64,000 bases of DNA from Arsenophonus sp052174135 (lineage in GTDB: Bacteria > Pseudomonadota > Gammaproteobacteria > Enterobacterales > Enterobacteriaceae): the NCBI GenBank assembly GCA_052174135.1, contig JBQMRZ010000004.1, positions 62,001 through 126,000 on the forward strand, in the 5' to 3' direction. Below the pieces are notes generated by a model. The model saw only the letters and a program-made list of their open reading frames with translations, searched no databases and was not told the DNA's origin. Of the stretch, positions 8,469 through 19,163 are shown one piece after another (position 1 is the first letter of the stretch; each line of letters starts with the position of its first letter). The translations under genes were made by a program, and so were the position numbers.

Positions 8469-11067
8469 AAAAATCTGCTTTATTTTATTTTATAATTTTT
8501 AAACCTTCAAAACTTTATTAAAATAAAAGTATTTATTGTTTTTTTTAAAAAAGATATTAGTCTTTAACATTTATATAATTTATTTAATATTGAACTCAAT
8601 TAACGATTAAATTATTTACCAGTTATTTTGATTAAACAGATCATAAAAACTTTACTTTGATTAACTTATAGTATTAAAAATATTAAAAATATTTAAAAAG
8701 AATTATCACTATATATAAATTGTTTTTTAAAAATGAAAATTCTTTATTTAAAATAAAATTAATAAATAATAAAAATTATTAACTATAAAATTAAAAAAAC
8801 AACTATACTTATTTTTTTTAATATTTATGATTTTTCATGTCTTAAATCTAATTATCCATGAAAATAAAAACAACATTTAAAAATAAAATATCATAGAATT
8901 TTAGATTATGAAATATAAAATAGTTTATTAATTAGTGTTATTAAAAATAGACTGTTAATTTTAAGTATTTTCCTGGTTAATAACTGATAATAATATTTAT
9001 TCAATTTTTCTCTAGGAGAGAAAAATTGAATATAAAAATACATCTAAATGCTTCTTAATAAAGAGTATTAAAGATGTAGAATATTTTAATTTAGAAGAGT
9101 TGTTATTATAATAATATAATAATTTAGTAAAACTAATTCAACTTTCTATATATGTAAATTAAGTTTACATAAATGCAACTTCTTATTTATTGTAAAATTA
9201 ATCATACTATAGAATAGTATGGTATGAAAATGTTTAATAACATAGCAGAATAATATGTTGTATAAAAATACAATTATTGCTATTCTTTAAGATTAGAAAT
9301 TATTATTTAAAATTAATAAAGTAATAATATTTTTTTGTTAATATGATTAATTTTAAATATTTTAATAAAATAAAAAAGTAAATTAACAGAAAAATAATAA
9401 ATCAGACATTATTAAGAATAGTTATATTAAAATTAGTAATAAAAGAAAAATTCTAGTGAGATAGATACCATTAATAATTTCTGATATGAAATAAGATACG
9501 ATAAATTAATTTTCTGATATTATTTGAAATAAAATAACGTAATATTTTATTTTAAATAAAAATGAAAAAATAAATAATCTTGATTTTTATTTTTAAAAAT
9601 AAAAATTTTTATTTAAATTATTATTAATAGTAGAAAATATAGTTTCGTGTATTAACTTAAAATCTATATAAAAAAACTAAATAAATTAAAAATATTAAAG
9701 TTCGTAATTTTTTTTCTATATATTATTTATCCGTTTATAAAAAAAGAGTATATTAGTAAAGTTCAGAAGCTGTTTTAAAAAAAATTATTGTTATTATTAA
9801 ATACTATATAATTAAATTTTCATACTTAATTAAAAATTATTTAAATTCTCTAGCTTAATATTAGAGGCAATTAAAATATTTAAACATTACTAATAAACTT
9901 TATAGTTTATTATATGTAAATTAAAGTTCTAATTAACATTTGGAGGTGATAATGAATTAAAGAGTGCAATTAATGAATTTCTTTTTTGTTATGTTAATAG
10001 GTAATGTAATACATTTCGAACGTGATTATTATATAGTATATTTAAGTAAATTAGTTTTTTTAATTATTATTGAATTTTTTAAGTTTTTTATTTAATTTTT
10101 AATTAAATAAAATAACATTAATCTTAATATCGAATAGTTTTAATGATTTTAATTTTTTATTATAAAATAAATTAAATGATTAAAGAAATTGTAGTAGTAA
10201 TTAATATTTACTGGTTGACTAAAATATAATATTGATTATTTAAAAAAAATAAAAATTTAAGAAATATTAATGTTCTTATTAATAATATCAATATTATGAA
10301 CATTTGCTGTTTAACTATTCTTAAGAGAATTTTCAAATTATAATAAGAAATTTATATTATTAAATAGAAGATAAATTTTAATTAAATCAAATTAATATTA
10401 TCGTAATCAAAAGTATTAATGATAATAATTTAACTAATTCATAAATTAAATTAGTTTTTAATTAATTTGAATCAGATTAATTAAAACAATGAAGATTAAT
10501 GATTGTGATAATACATTTATGTTTTTTTTATTTAATACTAGAAATTATAAATATCTTTTTATAAAACAAAATTTATAAAGTAAACACAACATAATTTATT
10601 GATGAGTCTTTTAATTTAGAATACTGATTATTATTGTTAAACTAATTTAATTATACTTTATAAAAAATTACTCAAATTTTTTTGATTATGTTTGTATCTA
10701 TCATCACACGTATATTATCTTTCTTTATTTAGAGAATACAGTATTATTTATATAATTTATTTTTATTGTAGTTATTAAAGTGTATATTTAATTAATTTAA
10801 AATTTTTTATTAATAATTAAATTTAATATTGAAATAATAGAATTAAACGCCCTTTTATTTAATCTGATATTGTTAATATAATTTTATTAACGTTATTTAA
10901 AATTATTAAATTTTAGCCAAATAAAATAAAAGTAAAATCTTTTTTTATTTGTTCACATCAAAGAATGATTTTATTAAGAAATTGTGATAAAATTATTAGA
11001 ATTAAGTTCACTGAGCTATTTAATAATAATAGCTTTATCTTTAACTCAAGTGATTAAGGTAACCATC
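8469..11067 (+). other. 2.6-kb gene desert, probable site of lost ybhK-moa genes
   Basis: No open frame of note and no fossil that I can match. In E. coli the interval between uvrB and ybhL holds ybhK and moaABCDE, so the synteny suggests these were here and have eroded beyond recognition (inference). The stretch contains a perfect 15-bp stem-loop at 8998-9032, a 24-base palindrome at 9583-9606 and a strong orphan ribosome-binding sequence GGAGGTGAT at 9942-9950 followed by ATG and an immediate stop. Confidence 0.5.
8998..9032. repeat. perfect stem-loop, 15-bp arms
   Basis: Arms 8998-9012 and 9018-9032 are exact reverse complements around the loop TAGGA. No U-tract follows on either strand, so it is not a canonical terminator. 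It lies about 530 bases after uvrB in a desert. Confidence 0.85.
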
Positions 11068-11778
11068 ATGGATCGATTTGAGCATCAAAATAATTCGATC
11101 GTTCAGCGCGTTAGCGCAGACATTCAAATCTATATGGCGCAAGTATACGGTTGGATGACAGTAGGTTTATTATTAACTGCGTTTGTTGCTTGGTACGCTA
11201 TTAATAATAGTAATGTTATTACATATCTAAATACACATAGTTGGATATTGATGACTCTGATTATTGCTGAATTTGCATTAGTTATAGGACTATCATTTTT
11301 ATTATCTAAATTAAGTGGAATGTTAGCAACAGCAATGTTCATGCTTTACTCATTGCTGACAGGATTAACAATTTCTTTATTATTAGTAGCTTATACAGGT
11401 ACTTCTGTAGCTAGTACCTTTTTTATTACTTCTGCTATGTTTGGTGCACTCAGTTTTTATGGTTACACAACGAAACGTAGTTTAAGTGGTATGGGTAGTT
11501 TTTTATTTATGCTATTAATAGGTCTGATTATTGCTTCATTTGTGAATATTTGGTTACAAAATTTTGGCTTAACATTAGTTATTACATACTTAGGTGTGTT
11601 AATATTTTCAGGTTTAACTGCTTATGATACTCAGAAGTTAAAAGATATGGGTAGTCAAATTGATAGTCGTGATCAAGAAGATATGCGTAAATATGCTATT
11701 TTTGGCGCACTAACTCTTTACTTGGATTTTATTAATTTATTTTTAATGATGTTACGTATTGTTGGTGATCGTCGTTAA
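11068..11778 (+). CDS. ybhL: BAX-inhibitor-1 family inner-membrane protein YbhL
   Basis: A 236-residue multi-pass membrane protein of the Bax inhibitor-1/LifeGuard/YccA superfamily. In this superfamily some bacterial members are pH-sensitive calcium leak channels; the role of YbhL itself is not settled. It opens MDRFEHQNNSIVQR and continues IYMAQVYGWMTVGLLLTAFVAW, close to YbhL (234 residues) rather than YccA. About seven hydrophobic segments follow, with GYTTKRSLSGMGSFLFM and the family signature near the end, GLTAYDTQKLKDMG...ALTLYLDFINLF. I chose ATG 11068 by homology over an in-frame upstream GTG at 10984; AAGGT lies 10 bases before. The uvrB-ybhL order is the E. coli order with the moa genes removed. 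Confidence 0.92.
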   Translation: MDRFEHQNNSIVQRVSADIQIYMAQVYGWMTVGLLLTAFVAWYAINNSNVITYLNTHSWILMTLIIAEFALVIGLSFLLSKLSGMLATAMFMLYSLLTGLTISLLLVAYTGTSVASTFFITSAMFGALSFYGYTTKRSLSGMGSFLFMLLIGLIIASFVNIWLQNFGLTLVITYLGVLIFSGLTAYDTQKLKDMGSQIDSRDQEDMRKYAIFGALTLYLDFINLFLMMLRIVGDRR

Positions 11779-11840
11779 TTTGATTTGTTTTTAAAATCTA
11801 CTACTATAATTGTTTAATAAGTTTTTATTTTTTATATTTA

Positions 11841-11877
11841 GTAAATTCCTAACCTAATATTTAGGCTAGGAATTTAC
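11841..11877 (+). terminator. stem-loop after ybhL
   Basis: GTAAATTCCTA at 11841-11851 pairs with TAGGAATTTAC at 11867-11877; inside it CCTAA pairs with TTAGG across one A-C mismatch. It lies 62 bases past the ybhL stop. There is no U-tract directly after it, so termination is likely but not certain. Confidence 0.5.
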
Positions 11878-12113
11878 ATATAGAAATATAATAAATTATT
11901 CTTTAATAAAGAAGAAGGTATTTAAAAAAAATATTTTTATGTAAATTTTAATGTATTTATTTATTTTTAATAAAAAGATTAATAAATAATGAAACTAATA
12001 ATTTCATTTTAAATAATATATTTTCAATATTATCATTAATTTAATTATTATAATTCAATTTATATTATAAAATATATTAGTATTTTTCTTGAAATAACTT
12101 ACTGTTAACTAAC

Positions 12114-12148
12114 ACTCTTATCATTTATTAAAAATAAATGATAAGAGT
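12114..12148 (+). terminator. perfect 16-bp hairpin with T-run
   Basis: ACTCTTATCATTTATT pairs with AATAAATGATAAGAGT around a 3-base loop, and the downstream side runs into TTTT on the plus strand. It has the form of a rho-independent terminator, but the nearest upstream gene, ybhL, ends 335 bases earlier. Confidence 0.45.
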
Positions 12149-12538
12149 TTTGATATAAATATTATTTTCATGTTTTAAATTATAAATTTAATGATAAAAT
12201 AGAAATATAATGATATCACAAAGATATTGTGATGTTAATTTAAATTTAAATTCATATTATTTGATGAAAACAATTTAATTAATTTTGCTATTTTTATTTT
12301 CTATAGTTGATATTAAATAGATTTATACGTTAATTAATAATACAAAATAATATAAATAGCTGTATTAACCTTAAATTTTCATTAATAAATGTAATAATTA
12401 ATAAAATTACTTATATTACTAATTATAAACTTATTAATATATTATATTTTTATTCATTTTAATTTAAAATGAATACTTTAAACAAGTATAAGAAAAGTAT
12501 TCTAAAGGTAATAATTACAATTATATTTGATATAATTA

Positions 12539-12569
12539 ATAAATTGATATTAATTCAATATCAATTTAT
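12539..12569. repeat. perfect stem-loop, 13-bp arms
   Basis: Arms 12539-12551 and 12557-12569 around AATTC. Second of four hairpins in this desert; its arm sequence is unrelated to the others. Confidence 0.75.
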
Positions 12570-12687
12570 AGAGAAGATTTACATAAAAAATAATATCATA
12601 ATAAAATATTTTAATTTCACTATTATTATCTAATAATAATTATTTAAATATTACTGAATAAAATAATATATATTTTTGTTAGAAAAT

Positions 12688-12728
12688 ATCAATAGTATTA
12701 ATAACATTAAGTTATTAATACTATTGAT
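12688..12728. repeat. perfect stem-loop, 18-bp arms
   Basis: ATCAATAGTATTAATAAC (12688-12705) and its exact reverse complement (12711-12728) around the loop ATTAA. There is no T-run on the plus side; on the minus side the sequence after it is moderately T-rich. Confidence 0.9.
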
Positions 12729-12828
12729 GAGAGATGAAAAATTGACCTAATAATAAAAAAATAAACAAACTCAAATCATTAGTTAAATAATTTTTTTTAA
12801 AGATTAAAAACTTATAAATTATAATATA

Positions 12829-12871
12829 ATTTTATATTTTATTAAAATTTAATTTTAATAAAATATAAAAT
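12829..12871. repeat. perfect stem-loop, 19-bp arms
   Basis: Arms 12829-12847 and 12853-12871 are exact reverse complements around TTTAA. The stem is entirely A-T pairs. Fourth hairpin of the cluster. Confidence 0.88.
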
Positions 12872-13327
12872 AATAAATTCATTGAAATTAAGAATACAGT
12901 ATAAACAAACAAATATTTTTACAAAATATTATATAATTTTACTAAAAATTAAAATTATAATAATAATTATTAAAAATAGTTTTAAAATTATTGAGAAAAG
13001 AAATTTATAACTTGAAATAATGCATTATTTAATAATCTTTTTTTCATTTTATACTGACATAATTTTTATAATAAAAAGATAATATAAATAAAAGTTTTTA
13101 GGTTATTGATTTAATTAAATAAAATTTACTTAGTATTATCAAGTAAATCTTATATAAAAGATCATTAAATAAATTTCTCAGTATTAATTAAAAATAAAAT
13201 ATTTCATATAATAATATTAATTTTAAAAAGATAAATAATATTTATTTACTTATTAGAGTTAAATTGTATCTATTAAGATTAGAGTAAAAATTAGTTAATT
13301 TAAATTAAAGAAGGTGATGTTAGAAAT

Positions 13328-13891
13328 ATGAATAGCATAACAATTTATTGTGGTTCTAATGCGGGAGTTAATGATATTTATAAAAAACAAACTGTCGCAT
13401 TAGTATCTGAACTAGTTAACAGAAAAATAACATTGATTTATGGTGGTGGCAATGTTGGTATAATGGGAATTTTAGCTGATTCAGTATTAGAGAAAGGTGG
13501 TAGAATTGTTGGTGTGATACCCAGTTTATTAATTGAACGTAAAATTTTTCATGGTAATCTGACTGAAATCCATATAGTTGATACAATGCATCAGCGTAAA
13601 CAAAAAATGATTGATTTAGCTGATGGATTTATTACATTACCTGGAGGAGTCGGTACTTTAGAGGAGTTTAGTGAAGTTTTTGCGTGGAATCAAATTGGTT
13701 TACATAGAAAACCTTTTGGTTTATTAAACATTAATAATTATTGGTCACCTTTAATTGCTATGATAGAAAAAATGGCTAATGAAAAGTTTTTAGAAGAAAA
13801 GTATCGGTATATGACAATTGTTGATAATAATCCAGGTAATTTACTTGATCGTCTTTTATATTATATGACCAACTTTAATAAAAACTTATAA
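13328..13891 (+). CDS. LOG-family (TIGR00730) nucleoside-monophosphate phosphoribohydrolase
   Basis: A 187-residue cytosolic enzyme of the lysine-decarboxylase-like/LOG family. Its members release the base and ribose 5-phosphate from purine or cytokinin nucleoside 5'-monophosphates. The nucleotide-binding Rossmann fold starts MNSITIYCGSNAG, with LIYGGGNVGIMG at about residue 37, VIPSLL at about 63, and the family motif PGGVGTLEE at about 107 with its catalytic glutamate. The conserved arginine and lysine of MHQRKQKM are present. The start is ATG 13328, preceded by AAGAAGGTGATG. Length and motifs are complete. It stands alone between large deserts, which argues that it is under selection. The old annotation lysine decarboxylase would be wrong for this family. 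Confidence 0.9.
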   Translation: MNSITIYCGSNAGVNDIYKKQTVALVSELVNRKITLIYGGGNVGIMGILADSVLEKGGRIVGVIPSLLIERKIFHGNLTEIHIVDTMHQRKQKMIDLADGFITLPGGVGTLEEFSEVFAWNQIGLHRKPFGLLNINNYWSPLIAMIEKMANEKFLEEKYRYMTIVDNNPGNLLDRLLYYMTNFNKNL

Positions 13892-15630
13892 TAATCTTTA
13901 ACTATGTTAAAGATTCATTATTTTATTAGACCCAATAATATTGATTAATAAAAACAATATATTGATAAAAGAATGCAAGTCGTATTCCATTATTTTTAAT
14001 TATCTATCAAATCTTATAGTTAAGCTCTGATATTAAATTGATTATTAGAAATTTTATTAAAATAGATAACATTATAAAGTTTAATTTTTAACTAAAAATT
14101 TTATATTTTATTAAATAACTTTACCTTTTCGTTGCTTATAAGTTATTAATGTTAGTAATTTAAAAAAATATATTAATTTTACGATTTAAGATGGTTTATT
14201 TTTACTAAATAATTAATTTAATGAATAATATTATATATTTGATTCTATAATATAAAAATAGACAAAATTATCTGTTTTTCTATTTAAGAAATGACACCTA
14301 ATATTAATTAATATAGTATATACAAAAGTATATGAAAAACTTCAAAACAATAAAATATTTTCTTTAGTTAAAAAGCATAAAATATATAAATCTCTTATAT
14401 ACTACATTTATAGCGTTACTTTTTAAATATTTTTTAAATATTTTATCCTAATAATTTGTTAGATTTTAAATTATTTTAATAATATTTTATAAATTAAAAT
14501 AAAAAACTTTAAATAAAGAAAATAAATTTTATCTAAATAGAAAGATGATTAATGATCGATTATAAATTTATAAATATGATTATATTAAATATATCATTAT
14601 CTAATATAAATTATAAAAATAAATAAATTTAGTTTTTAAAAAAAAAAATAAAAATAATTTATTACAATATATTTTTAAATTATTAAAATTGATATTATCA
14701 ATTTTGTTAAAAATTCTTAAAAAAACAGTTTTATTAACTAATATATCATTATATTAACATTAATAAATAAATTACTTTTTCCATTCTATTTTAATATTAA
14801 ATATAATTTGTTATAAAAATATATGATTATTTATAAATTATTTTTATTTTATTTTATATATAAGAGTTCACGGTTAAATTATGAGATAAATTAAGATTAA
14901 AGTAATAATTATATAACTCTATATTATATTTAAAGTTAACCAATTCTATTAATAAAATAATTTATTTTTTTTTCGATTGTGATAATTAAAGGAGATAGAT
15001 TATTTAATATTTTGTTCAATGACAATAATTCGCCAATATGATAAAAGGTTCTTCATAATTAGTTTTAAATAAAACTTATAATTTTAATTGATATATAATA
15101 GTTTTATAAAAATATTTTAGTTTATTAAAACAAAAATCTAGTTTATTTAAAATAAAAAATAATTTAATATATTAAATTATTACAATTTAATTTAACATTA
15201 AAATTTAATAAATAATTGTTTATCTTTACATATAATCTCTTAAAATTATATAATTTATTATTAACACAGAAATAGAAATTCCATTTTTTAATGTTACAAG
15301 AATAAAAGATACAATCAGATTGTTTTTATTTTATATATATTAATAATAATTTACACAATTAATTATATTATTAGAAGTAATTTTATATCTTTTCTAGCTA
15401 CTAATTTATAGAGTGACCTTCTATTTTAGAAAAAATAGAACAGTATCTATAATTCAATAAATTTATATAAATTTAATATAAATAGTTACAACTATTGCTA
15501 ATTAAAATTATAAAATATAAATAATATTTATAATATATTATTTATATCGTCAACATTTATTTTACAAAATTAATATAATATTTTTTATAATTCTATTTTA
15601 TTTGATTTTGAAATTAATATTTATTTATTA

Positions 15631-15678
15631 TTTTATAATTTTATAATTTTATAATTTTATAATTTTATAATTTTATAA
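15631..15678. repeat. tandem octamer repeat, 6 perfect copies
   Basis: TTTTATAA repeated six times without a mismatch (48 bases). It lies in the desert between the LOG-family gene and folE, with no coding frame over it. A slippage-prone tract and a possible strain marker. Confidence 0.95.
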
Positions 15679-16061
15679 ATAAAAATAATAAATTTATTAT
15701 TTATTCAATTTGATTTTTATAAAAAAATTTAATTTTTTAATAGTTTTCTGTTATTGTTTTTATAATTATATTAGATCATCAATAATCGATTAATTTAATT
15801 TTTTTTTTAAAGTACTCAAAATTAAGTTTATTTAAAATTTAATAATATATTAGCTGAGGATTATCTTATTTATCAGATAGCATTAAATTATTTTAATATT
15901 TTTAATATTATTATTCAATATTTTCATAATAAATATTATATTATTAATTCAGTTATTAAAAAAAATAAATTTATCAATTTATTATATGATAACGTTATCA
16001 ACTCTTTAGTTTTATGTTTACTCTAGCTGATTTTTTAATTTATATTTATAATAATTAATTA

Positions 16062-16095
16062 ATTAAGTGATTTATTTATAAATAAATCACTTAAT
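16062..16095. repeat. perfect 34-base palindrome
   Basis: Two 17-base arms, ATTAAGTGATTTATTTA and its exact reverse complement, abut with no spacer. It could fold as a 15-bp hairpin in RNA. There is no adjacent gene. Confidence 0.9.
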
Positions 16096-16132
16096 ATTGT
16101 TTAAAAAATCTTTTAGAAAGAACATAAAAATA

Positions 16133-16170
16133 ACTACCACGTATTATAGTATACCATAATACATGGTAGT
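16133..16170. repeat. hairpin, 15-bp arms with one mismatch
   Basis: ACTACCACGTATTAT pairs with ATAATACATGGTAGT around an 8-base loop, with a single C-A mismatch. It is more G+C rich than its surroundings and lies about 40 bases from the 34-base palindrome. It may be an old terminator. Confidence 0.75.
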
Positions 16171-17104
16171 AATAGTTTTATCGATATTATAAAAGATAGG
16201 AGTTATAGATTTAATAATTTTTTAAAAACAAATATAATAATGTTTCTATTTTTTTATATGAAATAATAGTTTTATATATATTACTTATCAAGATATAGTG
16301 GTTTATTATAGTCTCATTATCAATTAATAATTTAAAATGTTATTTTTGATAAATTTTATTGTTATTAACAATAAAACAATTTTATTTTTTGATTTAACAT
16401 TCTATATTTTAAGGATATTATATTTAATATTTTAATATCATTTAATAATATATTCAAAATAATATAAAAATATGTTTTTATTCTTAAAATCAAAAATCTG
16501 ATTACCATAAAAATTAGCCTATGATATAATCATAATTTTTGTGGTTCATCAGTATTAACAGCAATTTTATAAATAAATATTCAATGAACTTATTAAAATA
16601 TTTAATTTTAAATTTAAAGTTTACTGTTTTAGTAGTAATAGTTATTTTGTTATTTAAAAAATTTTTCTATTTTATTATAATTATCTATTAATTTTAATAT
16701 ACAATTAACCAATAAAATAGATATAAATTGCTAAGTTTATTTTTAAATTGAATTTCTTATTTTATTAGTAATAATATATTTCAATCATCTCTTTTCTTAA
16801 AACTGTGACATTAGAGTGATAAGTTTTTTAACAGAATCATCATTTTTTGTAATATATAAAAATATTTAGTCAATACTAATAGTATTAAAAAAATAAGGAT
16901 ATAAAAAAATTAGTAAATTTATTTTACATATAAATATTTTATATTTAAATGAATAAAAAAAAAGAATAAATTATAATTATAATCTAAAAAAATTAACGCA
17001 ATATATAAAATATTTTGTTATGATAGAATTTCATCATATTATAATAACATTTATTTATAGATATGTGATTCAATAAATATTAAATTTTATTGTTGGAGAA
17101 AAGC

Positions 17105-17773
17105 ATGGAGTTGTTAAGTCAAGAAGCGTATATTGTTCATAAGGCATTAAAAGATCTCGGTCTTGAAACTCCACTTTATGGTCAATATTTTTCGTCATGT
17201 GAATCTAAACAACAGATTGAAAAACATATTTATGAAATTATGTGTTTATTTAATCTTGATCTTAAAGATGATAGCTTAGCAAAAACACCTAATCGCATTG
17301 CTAAAATGTATGTTGATGAAATTTTTTCAGGACTTGATTATAATAATTTCCCGAAAATTACTTTTATTGAAAATAAAATGGGTTTTGATGAAATGGTAAT
17401 GATTAATGATATTACTTTAACTAGTGTTTGTGAGCACCATTTTATTACTATTGATGGTAAGGCAACAATAGCTTATATTCCAAAAGATAAATTAATTGGT
17501 TTATCAAAAATTAATAGAATTGTTCATTTTTTTTCTCAACGCCCACAAGTCCAGGAACGTTTAACCCAACAAATTTTAATTGCTTTACAAAATTTATTAA
17601 GTACAAATAATGTTGCTGTTTCAGTTGATGCCGTACATTTCTGTGTTAAAGCCAGAGGAATTCGTGATATAAGAAGTAGTACAATGACAACTTCTTTAGG
17701 TGGTTTGTTTAAATCTAGTAAAAATACTCGTCAAGAATTTTTACATAATGTCTCTCGATTTCATAATTTATAA
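17105..17773 (+). CDS. folE: GTP cyclohydrolase I
   Basis: Converts GTP to 7,8-dihydroneopterin triphosphate, the first step of folate synthesis, as a cytosolic decamer. The 222-residue product is the E. coli length. The zinc ligands are in the CEHHF motif (cysteine and histidine) and in HFCVKARG (second cysteine). The core TPNRIAKMYVDEIFSGLDY, IPKDKLIGLSKINRIV and SQRPQVQERLTQQI is nearly unchanged. I chose ATG 17105 with GGAG at 17091-17094 over an in-frame TTG at 17090. It is isolated between deserts. A dead pabB elsewhere in this window suggests the pABA branch is damaged, so any folate made would need outside pABA (inference). Confidence 0.96.
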   Translation: MELLSQEAYIVHKALKDLGLETPLYGQYFSSCESKQQIEKHIYEIMCLFNLDLKDDSLAKTPNRIAKMYVDEIFSGLDYNNFPKITFIENKMGFDEMVMINDITLTSVCEHHFITIDGKATIAYIPKDKLIGLSKINRIVHFFSQRPQVQERLTQQILIALQNLLSTNNVAVSVDAVHFCVKARGIRDIRSSTMTTSLGGLFKSSKNTRQEFLHNVSRFHNL

Positions 17774-18919
17774 TTAAAATTTATTATCAAAGATGGAAAT
17801 AATAAATATTTCTTATTATTTTAATTAATCTGTTTAAATAAAGTTTATATTTTCAATATAATGTATTATCATTAAACACATATCTGGTATTGTATATTTT
17901 AAATACTTTATATAAGAAAGTTACTATCAATTTTAAGTTGTTATTTAATTGAATTTTGGAATTTTACTTAAATGTTTTTATAAGAAATATTATTTTCACT
18001 AATTGTTGTCTAATATTTTAGATTAAAATTAAGATTTTTAAGAAAATACAATATTCTATTGTATTAGAATTTTTATTAAGCAGTTCTAGTAGAAAATTTA
18101 ACAAAATTTATTTATTTTAATAATCTTAGCCAACTTAAATAATAAATTTATCTTAATCTTATCATCTTTAATTGTTTTCCTGTATTTGGATATTAAGCAA
18201 AAAAACTAACAGAAGAAATTTTATTCATGAAATTAATATTAAGATATAAGAATTATAAGAATATTTAATTACAAATAAAATATTTGTATTATTAAATATT
18301 TAGAAATTAATAAATTTCATAAATTTAATTAATCTTATTTATCATCAATAAATAATCTTTATAACTATATTATCATTAATTATTGATAATTAATGGATAT
18401 GAGAATGAATTAAAAATAATTTATTTATATGATTATAATTATTATCATATACGTATTACAATCTAGAAATTATTAAAAATTTTATATTTTAAAAAAAAGA
18501 TGAGAATTAAAGAAATATATTTACTAGATAAATATAATCTTAATTATTAATAATCTAAATGAGATAAATATATTAAATATATTATTAATATATAAAAATT
18601 AAAATTAAAACTAGATTTTTATTATCATTTAGAAATAAATAAATAAAAGTATATAAATATTTTTAAATTATATTATCTTATTTTTATGAAATAAGATAAT
18701 ATAATAATATATGTTGATAACATAATTAATTTATTTAAATTACTAATTTGATATAATAAATAAAAAAAATTTTATAAATAACATCTGCTATTTTATTGCC
18801 AGTTTATTCTATTCGCATGTTTAATTTTATGTTTTTTATTTGTGATTAATAAAAACATTTTTTATTAAAAGGATAAATAGTTAATATCTTTTATAGAGAA
18901 ATACTAAGATATATTTTGT
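17774..18919 (+). other. spacer between folE and the metG fossil
   Basis: About 1.1 kb of A+T-rich sequence with no gene seen. A perfect 17-bp stem-loop lies at 18667-18705 and a weaker one near 18371-18392. Confidence 0.5.
18667..18705. repeat. perfect stem-loop, 17-bp arms
   Basis: Arms 18667-18683 and 18689-18705 around TTATG, exact reverse complements. It lies downstream of metG on the minus strand, past the fossil of its C-terminal domain, so it might once have been the metG terminator. Confidence 0.85.
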
Positions 18920-19129
18920 TATTAAATTAACAACTATGATAATTGATGAGTAGCTTTTAAATATTTAATGGTTAGAATAGGTGAGCATAAATACTAGAAA
19001 AAAATGTTATCTATCATTGTTACCTAAATTTAATTTTAATTTTATTAAATCATCGAATCATTTTATTATATCAGAATTAATAATTAAAACAATTCGTAAA
19101 TTTATTTTCTTGTAGCCATAAAAACTAAT
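18920..19129 (-). pseudogene. fossil of the MetG C-terminal tRNA-binding (OB-fold) domain
   Basis: Reading the minus strand from 19129, the sequence gives ISFYGYKKINLRIVLIIN, then SDIIK-stop-FDDLIKLKLNLGNNDR-stop. This aligns without gaps to the E. coli MetG stretch [21 protein letters not shown]...DKLLRLTLDLGGEKR. A further island, KATHQLS near 18960-18935, may match the following GRHTIMV. The frame is offset by one base from the metG frame, with the break inside the A-rich linker 19130-19163. Two internal stops (TGA at a former glycine, TAA after NDR) show the domain is dead. This was seen directly by translation; the family comparison is from memory. Confidence 0.85.
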
Positions 19130-19163
19130 TATTTTTTTGATTTTATTTTTTGTATTTTTTTAA

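Larger units (their letters stand above)
11779..13327 (+). other. 1.5-kb desert with four long hairpins
   Basis: No gene or recognisable fossil between ybhL and the LOG-family gene. Besides the stem-loop at 11841-11877 it holds perfect hairpins at 12114-12148, 12539-12569, 12688-12728 and 12829-12871, all within about 760 bases. Confidence 0.6.
13892..17104 (+). other. 3.2-kb gene desert
   Basis: The longest gene-free stretch. I find no gene, RNA or legible fossil. It contains six tandem copies of an octamer (15631-15678), a perfect 34-base palindrome (16062-16095), an imperfect 15-bp hairpin (16133-16170) and a small hairpin with a T-rich flank near 16347-16369. Confidence 0.6.
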
